A DNA stretch of 64,000 bases, from NCBI RefSeq assembly GCF_004208415.1, contig NZ_CP035758.1, positions 10,230,001-10,294,000 of the forward strand, read 5' to 3'. The notes beneath the pieces are model-generated. The model was not told the origin of the DNA, made no database searches, and was given only the letters and a program-made list of their open reading frames with translations. This DNA is from Ktedonosporobacter rubrisoli (GTDB lineage Bacteria > Chloroflexota > Ktedonobacteria > Ktedonobacterales > Ktedonobacteraceae). The position numbers and the translations under genes are program-made. Positions 55,059 to 63,822 of this stretch are shown piece by piece (position 1 is the first letter of the stretch; each line of letters opens with the position of its first letter).

Positions 55059-56786
55059 ATGCAAAAAACTAGCAATGCCCTTTGCCCTTCTACGATCACA
55101 AGCGACGAGTCATCCGCGCCTGCCCTTCTCTTCACTATCCGGGGCAAGCCGGCCAATCCCTGGCTGGCATTGGCCGCGCTCTGCCTGATCTCTATAACCT
55201 CTCTTTTCGATGCCAGGGCCTTGCAAGTTGCCCTACCCTCGCTGCAAGCAGCTCTGGGAACGGATCTGACTACCATCTCCTGGGTGGTCAACATTACCAG
55301 CCTGGTGACGGCCATTCTATTCATTCCTGTTGGCCGTTTTGCCGATCAGTATGGGCGCAGGCGCTTGCTGCTGCAAGGAATGCTCATTTTTGGTATAGGT
55401 AGTGTCCTGTGCGCACTCTCGCCAACTGTGGCTGCCCTGACAGGCATACCTGCTGTTAACTGACTGACCGGCTTTCGCATCGTTCAGGCGATTGGCTTAG
55501 CGCTGCATGTCGTGGTTCTAGCAACGATTACGGCTCTCTTTCCTGCAGGAAAGCGCGGCAGAGCTATTGGCATCTATATGGCCTGCTCTGGCCTGATGCA
55601 GGTAGGCAGCCCGCTGCTAGGAAGCGTCCTGATCGCCCATCTGAATTGGATCTGGCTGTTCCTCGTTGGTCTGCCTTGTAGTCTGATCGCCCTGGTGCTC
55701 GTGGCCTGGTTCGTCCCCGAAACTAGCGATGTTCGCCTTGGCGGGCACACCGACTGGCCCGGGATTGTCAGCTTGTCAGTCGCCCTACTCTGCCTGGTTC
55801 TGGCCATACAGGGAAATGCGTGGGGCTGGATGGCGGCATCTTCCTTGCTGTTGGGTGGGATCGCCCTCGTCGCTCTGCTACTCTTTGTGCTGATCGAGCG
55901 AAGGCAAAATGATCCTATGATCGATTTCAAGGTCTTCAAGATTCCCAGCTTCAGCATCTCCAATCTTATCGCCTGCCTGGATGGGCTGGCCGTGCCGGGC
56001 ACACTGCTACTGCTGTCTTACTATCTCATTACTCTGCTGGGATACACGCAGATTCATGCCGCCCTGATTTTGCTCGCCATTACTGCAATGACCCTGGTGG
56101 CCGCCGCGCTTGCAGGCATCCTCAGCAGCCGGATCGATGTGCGGCTGATTGGCATTGTTAGTCTGAGCTTGTTGGCCCTGGGTCTCTTCCTGCTTAGCAT
56201 CACCTCTCTCAAGACCAGCGAGAGTGCCATCGTCGGCTGCTGCGTGGTGATCGGAGCGGGCATGGGCTTGATGGCGCAGAGCCTGCCAGCCATCGTCTTG
56301 TCTGAAGTGCCCCGCGCCAGGCTTGGCGCGGGCAGCGGCGTCTTTACGACCTGTGGGCAACTCTGTGCAGCACTTGGCGTGCCTCTGCTGTTGAGCATCT
56401 TTCTGGGTCAGGCACAAATAAATATGCTCTCGGCACGAGCGCAAGCTGTGGCTCTTGTGCAAGTAGATACCGCGCTTCCTACGTTCCTACGCGCTCACAT
56501 TGTAGCGCACCTGAACAGTATAACGGTGAGCGGCGAAGGCAGCGTGACCGTGAATCTGCCAGCCTTTGTCGAGCATCTACCAGGCAGTACGTCGGTACAG
56601 ATCAGGGAAGAGGTCAGCCCCAATCTCACGGCCCTGAGTGCATGTATCAACAGCCTCTTCAAGATCCAGGCTGTCAAGGCCTATCACACAGCCTGGTTGG
56701 TCGCCGCGCTCATGATTCTTGCTGGAATGGTGATAACTGGCTTCGCATTTGTCAGGCGCCGACCTCTCACTGCCCGCAGGCCGTAG
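55059..56786 (+). pseudogene. MFS drug/H+ exporter (DHA2-like) with in-frame stop
   Basis: A 14-helix-type major facilitator permease that would be about 575 aa. TM1 and motif A-like GRFADQYGRRRLLLQG are intact, but TGA at 55461-55463 interrupts the third helix region (ALSPTVAALTGIPAVN, stop, LTGFRIVQAIGLAL). The frame is the same on both sides. The text on either side repeats CTGAC-GGC, and about nine extra codons (27 bases) including the stop are present compared with the expected helix, so a small duplication/insertion is likely. Downstream ATG at 55512 could only start a truncated protein. It follows the P450 gene by 11 bases. Confidence 0.8.
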
Positions 56787-56827
56787 CCGGATAAAGCGAG
56801 GAGGATGCTATAGAGTAAATAGTTTAT

Positions 56828-56867
56828 CGGGAACAGGATGCATACTCTCTCGCTTGCCTTGTTCCCG
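56828..56867 (+). terminator. Inverted repeat after the MFS gene
   Basis: CGGGAACA (56828-56835) and TGTTCCCG (56860-56867) are perfect arms, extended inward by GG and CC. It lies between the MFS gene and the second sensor-kinase gene. Terminator or operator function is possible; no T-run follows. Confidence 0.4.
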
Positions 56868-56932
56868 AACTGGAATGGAGAATATGCTATCATGACCAAC
56901 ACAAGAGAGATGGGCAATAGGCAGGAGGAATG

Positions 56933-58909
56933 ATGCAAAGAAAGTTCTCATGGTGCTTGAGAAAGTATCGTATAAACTATTTCCGGCAGCGCCTGTCAGC
57001 GTTGCTGCAGATTCTGGAGGCTGGAACGAACAGGCGGCAGCCCTTCTTGCTGTGGACTGCCCGCGTTCTCTGGTGCTTCGGCATATTCTCCTTGCTCGTG
57101 GAGGCCTTCGTGCGTTTTCCCTGGCTCTTTACCCAGTATCAGCACGTCTGCGCCGAGGCTTCTTGCGGGCTGGCTCCGCTCCAGGCGCAGGAATTACAAA
57201 CTCTTCAGATCCCGGCTACATGGTACATCACATACCAGATTGTGCTTGTCTTTTTGCTTTCCTGCGTGTGGTTTGCTCTGGGCATCGCTCTTTTCTGGCA
57301 AACAAGAAAGAGGACCGATGTTGGTGTGCTGATTGCCTGGGTCGTCTCGCTGGTCCTGGTGGCCTATGCAGTAAACACGGCCCTGCCATCCTTTCCGCGT
57401 CTCTCCATTGGACTGGTCAGCTGGGTACGTGTCTTTGGAGAGACATTGCTCTTCCTCTTTTTCTACTGGTACTGGCGCATTGCGCATCGACAGCAGCGGA
57501 CGCAGACCAGAGCCATCGTCAAGGCAATGCTCTTTGCCAATACTGTCGCTCTCCTCACAGGTATTCTCCTGATCAAGTTTCCTCACCATATCCTGTTCGT
57601 CGTTGTGCTAGACACCCTCTTCACGCTTGCGATGCTGCTCGTGCCATTCGCACTTGGGCGTGCTATTGTACAGTATCACTTCTGGGAAGTACATACCCTC
57701 CTGAATCGCACCCTCACGTATGGCGCATTAACAATGTGTATCCTTGGCGCTTACGTGATGATTGTGGGCGGATTGGGCTGGCTTCTCCAGCGCCCGAACA
57801 ATCCGCTGCTTTCCTTCCTGGCGCTGGGAACTATTGCAGCGCTGTTCCAACCTCTGCGCACATACCTGCAAAGCTTGGTGAATCGATTGCTCTACGGCGA
57901 GCGGGACAATCCATTGGCAGTGCTGAGGCGCTTAGGCCAGCAGCTTGAGGCCACGTTGGCGCCAGAGTCTGTGCTGCCAGTAATCGTCTCAACGATTGCT
58001 CAGACGCTCAAACTCCCTGGCGCAGCCCTTGTGCTCAAAGAGGGCGAGACATGGACCGAGGTAGCCCGTTATGGCGCTGAAAACTGGCAGTATACGCTGA
58101 GGTTGCCCCTTACCTATCAAGGCGAAGCTCTGGGAAAGTTGTGCCTTGCCCCACGCACCCCTGGCGAGAGTTTTTCCTCTACAGAGGTGAAAATGCTAGG
58201 TGAAGTGGCAAGCCAGGCCAGTATGGCAGTGCATGCAGGACGGGCGACACGAGATCTTCAGCAGGCACGTCTGCGCCTTGTAAACACACGCGAGGAAGAG
58301 CGCCGTCGTCTTCAGCGTGAGCTTCATGATAGTCTTGGTCCGACTCTTGCCAGCTTTTCGCAGCGCCTCGATGCTGCCTGTCAGCTTGTACATACCGATC
58401 CGCAGGAGTCCATCGCCCAACTTCAGGCCTTGAAAAAACAGACCAGAGCCGGGCTGGCTGAGATGAGGCGCATGGTCTACGCGCTCCGTCCTCCAATCCT
58501 GGAGGAGCTGGGACTGCTGGCGGCTATCAGGGAGCAGATCATCCCAGGGGCTCGGCATGCACAGATACAGGTTATCCTTGATCTTCCCGAAGCACTTCCA
58601 CCCCTATCGGCAGCCGTAGAGGTAGCTGCGTATCGTATTCTTCAAGAAGCTCTTACCAATGTCGTTCGCCATGCCCAGGCCCGGACCTGCCACCTGCGTC
58701 TTTTCGCTACATCCTCAGGATGGCTTATCATTGAGATCAGCGACGATGGCATTGGCGTGCCCTCTCCTATAGTGCCAGGTGTTGGCATCGGCTCGATGAG
58801 AGAGCGAGCCGCAGAACTAGGAGGAAGCTGCTCGATTGCCGCCAACGTGACGGGAGGCACACAGGTTTCGATTCGCCTCCCATTTCCTATAGAAAGAGGA
58901 ATCCTGTGA
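56933..58909 (+). CDS. Sensor histidine kinase (HisKA_3/LiaS type), paralogue of kinase 1
   Basis: 658 aa from the second of two adjacent ATGs, four bases after AGGAGG. Seven or more membrane helices (about 45-320) open with an outward loop bearing Cys residues (QHVCAEASCGLAPLQAQELQ), as in the kinase at 4202. NRLLYGERDNP, a GAF-like segment, and the kinase core follow: RRRLQRELHDSLGPTLASF (phospho-accepting His near 466), EALTNVVRHA, SDDGIGVP, and an intact end GIGSMRERAAELGGSCSI. The regulator gene starts within its stop codon. The signal is unknown. Confidence 0.94.
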   Translation: MQRKFSWCLRKYRINYFRQRLSALLQILEAGTNRRQPFLLWTARVLWCFGIFSLLVEAFVRFPWLFTQYQHVCAEASCGLAPLQAQELQTLQIPATWYITYQIVLVFLLSCVWFALGIALFWQTRKRTDVGVLIAWVVSLVLVAYAVNTALPSFPRLSIGLVSWVRVFGETLLFLFFYWYWRIAHRQQRTQTRAIVKAMLFANTVALLTGILLIKFPHHILFVVVLDTLFTLAMLLVPFALGRAIVQYHFWEVHTLLNRTLTYGALTMCILGAYVMIVGGLGWLLQRPNNPLLSFLALGTIAALFQPLRTYLQSLVNRLLYGERDNPLAVLRRLGQQLEATLAPESVLPVIVSTIAQTLKLPGAALVLKEGETWTEVARYGAENWQYTLRLPLTYQGEALGKLCLAPRTPGESFSSTEVKMLGEVASQASMAVHAGRATRDLQQARLRLVNTREEERRRLQRELHDSLGPTLASFSQRLDAACQLVHTDPQESIAQLQALKKQTRAGLAEMRRMVYALRPPILEELGLLAAIREQIIPGARHAQIQVILDLPEALPPLSAAVEVAAYRILQEALTNVVRHAQARTCHLRLFATSSGWLIIEISDDGIGVPSPIVPGVGIGSMRERAAELGGSCSIAANVTGGTQVSIRLPFPIERGIL

Positions 58910-59583
58910 TAGATGCAATTCGTCTCGTGATTGCCGATGATCATCACTTTTACCGGGAAGGAGTGCGTACGATGCTGCGCGCGATCCCAGTGATGAGCGT
59001 GATTGGTGAAGCTGCCAGTGGCGAGGAAGTGATCTCCCTGGCCATCCAACAGCAGCCGGATGTCATCTTGATGGATATGAAGATGCCGGGGATTAATGGC
59101 ATCGAAGCGACGCGCCGCATTCTCCAGCAGTTTCCCCGGATAAGTATACTCGTCGTCACCATGTTCGATGATGACGATACCGTTTTTGCCGCGATGCGAG
59201 CCGGAGCGCGTGGTTATCTGCTCAAAGATGCTGATCAGGATGAACTTGTAAGAGCGATCACCGCAGTTTATCGAGGGGAGGCTATCTTTAGTCCGCTGAT
59301 TGCCCAACGGATGATCCACTACTTTCACGCCCTGCCTTCAACAGCAGCTGCACTGGCCTTTCCTGACCTTACAGAGCGTGAACGTGAGATCCTCCAACTC
59401 GTGGTCCAGGGGCAGAGCAATGCCGCGATTGCGAAACAGTTGACTCTCTCACTCAAGACGGTACAAAACCATGTCTCCGCCATTCTCAATAAGCTGCAAG
59501 TAGCAGACCGGACACAGGCCATGATGCGAGCAAGAGAGGCAGGACTAGATCGGGAATACCGTAGAAACAAGCAAACCTTCTGA
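58906..59583 (+). CDS. NarL/FixJ-family response regulator, paralogue of regulator 1
   Basis: 225 aa from a GTG overlapping the kinase stop (GTGA), with AGAGGA upstream. Receiver: LVIADDHHF, phospho-Asp in DVILMDMKMPG, VVTMFDDDD, YLLKDADQ. LuxR-type helix-turn-helix near 160-215 (DLTEREREILQLVVQG, LTLSLKTVQNHVSAILNKL). It is strikingly similar throughout to the regulator at 6328, so the two pairs arose by duplication. Translational coupling makes it the kinase's partner. Confidence 0.95.
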   Translation: MIDAIRLVIADDHHFYREGVRTMLRAIPVMSVIGEAASGEEVISLAIQQQPDVILMDMKMPGINGIEATRRILQQFPRISILVVTMFDDDDTVFAAMRAGARGYLLKDADQDELVRAITAVYRGEAIFSPLIAQRMIHYFHALPSTAAALAFPDLTEREREILQLVVQGQSNAAIAKQLTLSLKTVQNHVSAILNKLQVADRTQAMMRAREAGLDREYRRNKQTF

Positions 59584-59625
59584 CTCGCCATTAGGAACAG
59601 GGAGCGAGAATTCTTTGTGCTAATG

Positions 59626-59732
59626 AGCCCAGATCAGTATAAACGGGAAAGGCCTTCCTGCTTTGGACATATGCCCTGAAATTTGCTTACTATCCAAAAG
59701 TGAAAGCCTCTCCATATTAGAAGGATACCTGC
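59626..59732. repeat. Hairpin-forming dispersed repeat, copy 2
   Basis: Same element as 51646-51750: identical first 18 bases AGCCCAGATCAGTATAAA, then GGCCTTCC.GCTTTG and CCTCTCCA. Arms GG-A-AGG/CCT-T-CC and GCTTTGGA/TCCAAAAG pair. It is again between converging genes, 43 bases after the regulator stop. Confidence 0.7.
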
Positions 59733-59754
59733 TTTGACGCAGCTTTAGCACAAG

Positions 59755-61341
59755 TTAAGGAGTAACAGGTCCTCCGTTTGAGTAAGTATTGCCGCTAAAT
59801 GTATTGCCGTCCCCGTCAGGATTCCAGTATGCGACTGGGCCGTAGACGCCAACGGAAGGAAATATCTCGGTTGAGAAGACGTTATTTGTGATCTTGATAT
59901 TTGTCGATCCGTTTCCGCCACAGTAGAGCGCATAGGCGCCACCAGCAATCCAGTTGTTGTCGACTATCGAGTTCTTCACGCTCCCTGTATCAGCGAACAG
60001 ACCCACGCTAGCTGAGGCGCCGGTAGAGGCTGTGGTCTCGTTGATCAGGGTATTATGACGAATGATCAACGGCTCAGTAGTGCCACCATCAGAGATGATA
60101 TCATCAGTGTGCTGATATTCTCCACCGAGATTGACGAAGGCTTGTATGTCATGAACATAGTTGTCATGGATGTTGCCTGTGCCCATCGAGATCTGATCGC
60201 CGAACTGTGAGATATTATTGTAAGCAACCTCAATACTTCCATCTCCCATATTGGAGACTGCATAGTCCTCACCCCCATTGTCAGGCCCTTTGCCGGGGAC
60301 ACCTGTGATCGTGCAGTGAAGGACCTTCAGGCCACTATATCCTTGACGTTGGTTAATTCCCCACCAGTTAGTGGATGTGATACGGCTGTTCTTGATAGTC
60401 ACATTATTGGCATAGACGTCAAACGAGCCAGTCAGGTCAACTCCGTCGATCACCGTATTATCATCATTGATTGTGATATTTCCGCTCTCACTCTTAGGTT
60501 GGAGACTAGAAGGAGCACCAGTATTACTAGCATCTGGGAAATTGCATGAACTAAATGTACTACACTTTGTGGGCGATGTTGGCGTAGGATCTGTGGTTGT
60601 TGGGGTTGGCGCAGGTGAGCTGCTAGTGGGGGTTGGTTGGGCAGGAGGGGTAGACGGTTGTGGCGTTGGAGTTATGGGCGATGAAGATGATTGTGGCGAG
60701 AAGAGTACATCAACCCAATAATTGCTCGCCTGATAGCTTGTCCTGGGAAATCCTCCACCATATGTATAGACACCGCCATTTTTCAAGGCCGTCAATACTC
60801 CTGTGGCTGTGTTGTGCTTCAAGGCGTTATAAGCATAGGCATAGTGTCCGCGAGGAGCAAAGTAAGAAGCTACGTAAGTGGTGCCGGCTGTAATTGCCAC
60901 TTGACTGCTAAAATTCACTTCTTGCCAGCCTGTCTGGCTTTCCTGGCTAAAGGTGGCTTTGGCGAGCAGGTGCCCGTTCGCGCTCCAGAGGCTACCAGTA
61001 TGCGTTCCACTGTTGCCGACTCCCTTATAAAAGCGAACACCATACACTTCTCCGTTTACATTGGTCGTGAAGCGTAGGCCGAGCTCGATAGCTTTATCAT
61101 CGTTTGCACTGGTATTGGTTGGCGTCGTGTTATTCCACAAACTCACAAGCGTGGGATGAGCAGCAAATACATTGTACACTGAAGCTATGGAAATAGCCGT
61201 AAGTAGCCCCACAAGCACAAGCGACGTAGGCACTACCAGCCTGGAGTGGCGCTTCCACAGGCTGGTGTGCTTGCCTGGATATCCTGGGTCAGGTGAAGCA
61301 TTTGCAGATTGGTAAGGATCTTGATCCGTTGTTTTCTTCAT
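59755..61341 (-). CDS. Secreted DUF4082 plus right-handed beta-helix protein
   Basis: 528 aa from the ATG at 61341 (GGAG six bases upstream; the frame extends to 61413). A basic N-terminus and one hydrophobic helix (about 37-62) form a signal anchor. DUF4082 follows (about 65-220; FTTNVNGEVYGVRFYKGVGNSGTHTGSLW, GWQEVNFSSQVAI), then a Pro/Thr/Ser linker (about 225-265), then a right-handed parallel beta-helix (about 285-528; NNVTIKNSRITS, NNISQFGDQISMG, IIRHNTLINE, NITNNVFS-like turns). The make-up suggests a wall- or surface-associated polysaccharide-binding or lyase-like protein; no catalytic residues can be assigned. Confidence 0.85.
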   Translation of the reverse strand: MKKTTDQDPYQSANASPDPGYPGKHTSLWKRHSRLVVPTSLVLVGLLTAISIASVYNVFAAHPTLVSLWNNTTPTNTSANDDKAIELGLRFTTNVNGEVYGVRFYKGVGNSGTHTGSLWSANGHLLAKATFSQESQTGWQEVNFSSQVAITAGTTYVASYFAPRGHYAYAYNALKHNTATGVLTALKNGGVYTYGGGFPRTSYQASNYWVDVLFSPQSSSSPITPTPQPSTPPAQPTPTSSSPAPTPTTTDPTPTSPTKCSTFSSCNFPDASNTGAPSSLQPKSESGNITINDDNTVIDGVDLTGSFDVYANNVTIKNSRITSTNWWGINQRQGYSGLKVLHCTITGVPGKGPDNGGEDYAVSNMGDGSIEVAYNNISQFGDQISMGTGNIHDNYVHDIQAFVNLGGEYQHTDDIISDGGTTEPLIIRHNTLINETTASTGASASVGLFADTGSVKNSIVDNNWIAGGAYALYCGGNGSTNIKITNNVFSTEIFPSVGVYGPVAYWNPDGDGNTFSGNTYSNGGPVTP

Positions 61342-61866
61342 CAAAAACTCCATATAGATAAATTTAACTTTCATCGCGAGGAAGCTTGTATAGATTTTTA
61401 AAGTATGAGGCAAAAGAAGACAATGATGTTGGTACCACTACCTTAGTTTTTTTCCCTCCTTTCTACCTTTTAGAGGTATACAGGCTTCCTTTTCTCGGAG
61501 ATAGAATGGTTGTCAGGCTTTCTGAAATACAGCCAGATTTGCATAGCAAGGGAGGCTGGCGCTCTACGATAGCGAGACCCAGATCTTAGCAGGCAGGGCT
61601 GCAAAGTTCAGGTTTGGGCAAAGATAGCAGTAGCGACCGGCGATCTGTCATATATATGTCACCTGAATATCATTGATATGTGCTTCTCAGATGGATTATT
61701 CCCGGGTACACTCTTCACAGATTCCATCCTGCTTGGGATGGCGTGGGGAGAAAATAGCGCCTGGTTATCTATTTGATGATGCTTACTAAGTCATAGTTGC
61801 AGATTGTTTGAGGCCGTTATATGGACCTTGAGCAGTTTGCCTGGGAGAAAGGAGTAACATGTCTAT
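61342..61866. other. Intergenic region between divergent genes
   Basis: About 525 bases without a convincing gene. It holds the divergent promoters for the beta-helix gene and the winged-helix gene. AAAGGAG at about 61849 precedes an ATG at 61859 that opens only a 16-codon frame overlapping the start of the winged-helix gene, so the true start there is unclear. Confidence 0.5.
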
Positions 61867-62226
61867 ATGGCAGCTTATTGTCAGCAGCGAGCTCAAGATA
61901 CTACGCTGAAACAGGTGGTAGGTATCAGCGATGTCCGATGGGATATCGGCCATCAGCGCATACATATTGGTAATAAGGTCTTTACCTTCACACGTACCCA
62001 ATATCGTCTTCTTTTCCCTTTGCGCCATGGGCTACCAGTGATGTATGCGGAGCTAGCTTGTAAGGTCTACCAGTGCGCTGCTGATGACAAAGTACGTATA
62101 GCAATGGATAAGCATATTGATAAGATTCGCAGCAAGCTTCGGGGTTCGGGGCTCTATGTTTACTGCATTCTTGGTTATGGCTATATTTTGCTAAGCGAAG
62201 CCTCTGATGGCTTTAACTGCAGTTAG
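61867..62226 (+). CDS. Stand-alone winged-helix (OmpR/PhoB-type) DNA-binding protein
   Basis: 119 aa. The C-terminal 90 residues have the OmpR-type winged-helix pattern: WDIGHQRIHIGNKVFTFTRTQYRLLFPL, the recognition-helix region DKVRIAMDKHIDKIRSKLRGSGLYV and the hairpin ILGYGYIL. There is no receiver domain. The first 20 residues are poorly supported since the best ribosome site serves an overlapping out-of-frame ATG at 61859. The gene ends overlapping the convergent XRE gene by four bases. Target unknown. Confidence 0.7.
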   Translation: MAAYCQQRAQDTTLKQVVGISDVRWDIGHQRIHIGNKVFTFTRTQYRLLFPLRHGLPVMYAELACKVYQCAADDKVRIAMDKHIDKIRSKLRGSGLYVYCILGYGYILLSEASDGFNCS

Positions 62227-63290
62227 CGCCAGCTTACGTTATCGATATAAACTGAGACCACGCCGCTTGGCGACTTACAGTACAAATCAAGCCCGATGGT
62301 AGAGATGGGCGGGGCGGCTAGAGGAACGGCATATGTCAGTCGATGCCAGGAGCCTGTAGGGAGTGCGGTTATGGCTCCATCGTACCAGATTCCTCCGTTA
62401 TGGTTCTGGTGCGTGCTCTGCAGGGAAATGTCTGCAGAAACAGGGGCGGAGCCTGCCACATAGACATCAGCGCTAATGGTTTGACCAGCCTGGATGGTAG
62501 CAAGTTGGGGAATGCCGCTAACGAAGGCGTAGGGATTATCGGGCCCGGTAGGGGTGCTGAAACTTGCCTGGAAAGAATGGGAACCGTCCTTGGCATAGGC
62601 GCTCGAAATGCTTCCCTTTCCGTTGAGCATACGCCAGCTCTGGCTATCTGTTTCAAACGAGAAGACGCTGGCCGCAGATGCCGGCTCAGTGCGCTGTGTA
62701 GTCTGAGAAGTACTGGTAGTCGATGGTAGTGGACTAACAGCTACAGGCGTTTGTTTCTGTCGTGTGGTCATGGTTGATAGACCTGTTGTTGGCCTGGCCT
62801 CTGTTGGTGGAGAAACTTTTGTTTGCGGGATGGCCGTATGGGAGGTGAGAAGGGCGTAGAGGCCTATTCCCGTGCCACTTATCAGGATGATGAGGCATAT
62901 GGTAATGATCAGCGGCGGCCTATACCAGAGTATCAGTTTATAGCCTGGAGAACTGACCTCAGGTTGTATATGTCTGGATTGTTGCAGCCTGGCCGGCTCC
63001 GGAACTTCGGAGGATTGAGCAAGCTGCTCAGAGGTGGGTGGGGAATAAAGGCTGAGGTTCTGCGCGTGCCCCTCCGGAGCTGGCGCTGTCAGAAAACCAA
63101 GTTCCTGAGCATTCTTCTCAAAGAGCGCACATAGTTTTTGTTGATGGTAGGGCTGGGGAAGCCTCTCCTCACGTTCCCAGCGTCCTACAGTTGCAATGTC
63201 CACTTCGAGCTCTTCCGCGACATAGCTGCGTGACCAGCCGCGCGATTCTCGTTCCCAACGTAATGGGGATGACGATACCTGCTTTTTCAT
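62223..63290 (-). CDS. Membrane-anchored XRE-type regulator with external domain
   Basis: 355 aa. Residues 8-60 are an XRE-type helix-turn-helix (LRWERESRGWSRSYVAEELEVDIATVGRWEREERLP). A linker leads to one membrane helix (about 130-152, LIITICLIILISGTGIGLYA), a Thr/Ser/Pro-rich spacer (155-205), and an outer beta-rich domain (205-355: FSFETDSQSWRMLNGKGSIS, GQTISADVYVAGSA, WHRLTYAVPLA, VYIDNVSWR) of the galactose-binding/CBM4_9 fold type. DNA binding inside and carbohydrate-like binding outside in one chain suggests direct signal transmission across the membrane. Confidence 0.82.
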   Translation of the reverse strand: MKKQVSSSPLRWERESRGWSRSYVAEELEVDIATVGRWEREERLPQPYHQQKLCALFEKNAQELGFLTAPAPEGHAQNLSLYSPPTSEQLAQSSEVPEPARLQQSRHIQPEVSSPGYKLILWYRPPLIITICLIILISGTGIGLYALLTSHTAIPQTKVSPPTEARPTTGLSTMTTRQKQTPVAVSPLPSTTSTSQTTQRTEPASAASVFSFETDSQSWRMLNGKGSISSAYAKDGSHSFQASFSTPTGPDNPYAFVSGIPQLATIQAGQTISADVYVAGSAPVSADISLQSTHQNHNGGIWYDGAITALPTGSWHRLTYAVPLAAPPISTIGLDLYCKSPSGVVSVYIDNVSWR

Positions 63291-63683
63291 AGCTTTGCCT
63301 TTGCAAAGTCCAGCTTTATTGTCGGCTAAAAATGATCATTGGTAGCTTGAACAAAGCATAGCAGATAGCGCATGCCCTGTCACGTAGCTATGACTAATAT
63401 GTCATTGGTAAGCTACGCCTGAAGCTAGTTAACGAGAGCTCAAAAGGATCTGTGAGATCGCTCTAGCTGCTTCGATTTTTTTATCAGATAAGCGCCTATC
63501 GAGCTTTATAGCTCAATGTCAGCTTCAATGCAAGCGCTGACAAAATGCTGCTCTGGCTTTATATAAATTTGAGGCTATAAAAATCATTATTGCATACGAG
63601 TTGCTAACTTCTCCTGCTCATTGTCGTGACCTTTGTGCCAGCCGAGGCCAGCGTATAGATGTACTTGCTATCGACTGACACCA

Positions 63684-63723
63684 TCTGTGGGTCTGTGAGA
63701 TTTCTCCCACGTCAACCCACAGA
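63684..63723. other. Stem-loop with 9-bp arms
   Basis: TCTGTGGGT (63684-63692) pairs with ACCCACAGA (63715-63723); GAGA-TT-TCTC lies in the loop. Close behind the neighbouring terminator on the minus strand. Role unknown. Confidence 0.45.
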
Positions 63724-63737
63724 CTTGGTAAAAATAT

Positions 63738-63775
63738 AGGGCCTCCCGCTCATGTTTGAGCAGTTATTTGGCCCT
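63738..63775 (-). terminator. Rho-independent terminator of the PLP-enzyme gene
   Basis: On the minus strand AGGGCC...GGCCCT (outer, 63770-63775 with 63738-63743) encloses GCTCA-AACA-TGAGC (63748-63761) and is followed by ATATTTTTACC, a good U-tract. Confidence 0.7.
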
Positions 63776-63822
63776 CCTGTACTAAGCTGGAAATGTACAA
63801 GGTCGAGCTTAGCTATACATCG

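Larger units (their letters stand above)
63291..63822. other. Intergenic region with two hairpins
   Basis: About 530 bases without a gene. It contains the XRE gene's promoter at the left and two stem-loops (63684-63723 and 63738-63775) after the PLP-enzyme gene at the right. Confidence 0.6.

Noticed and set aside
55461-55463. TGA in the MFS gene as a selenocysteine codon
   Set aside because: MFS transporters have no selenocysteine homologues, no SECIS-like hairpin was seen after it, and surrounding codons look inserted.
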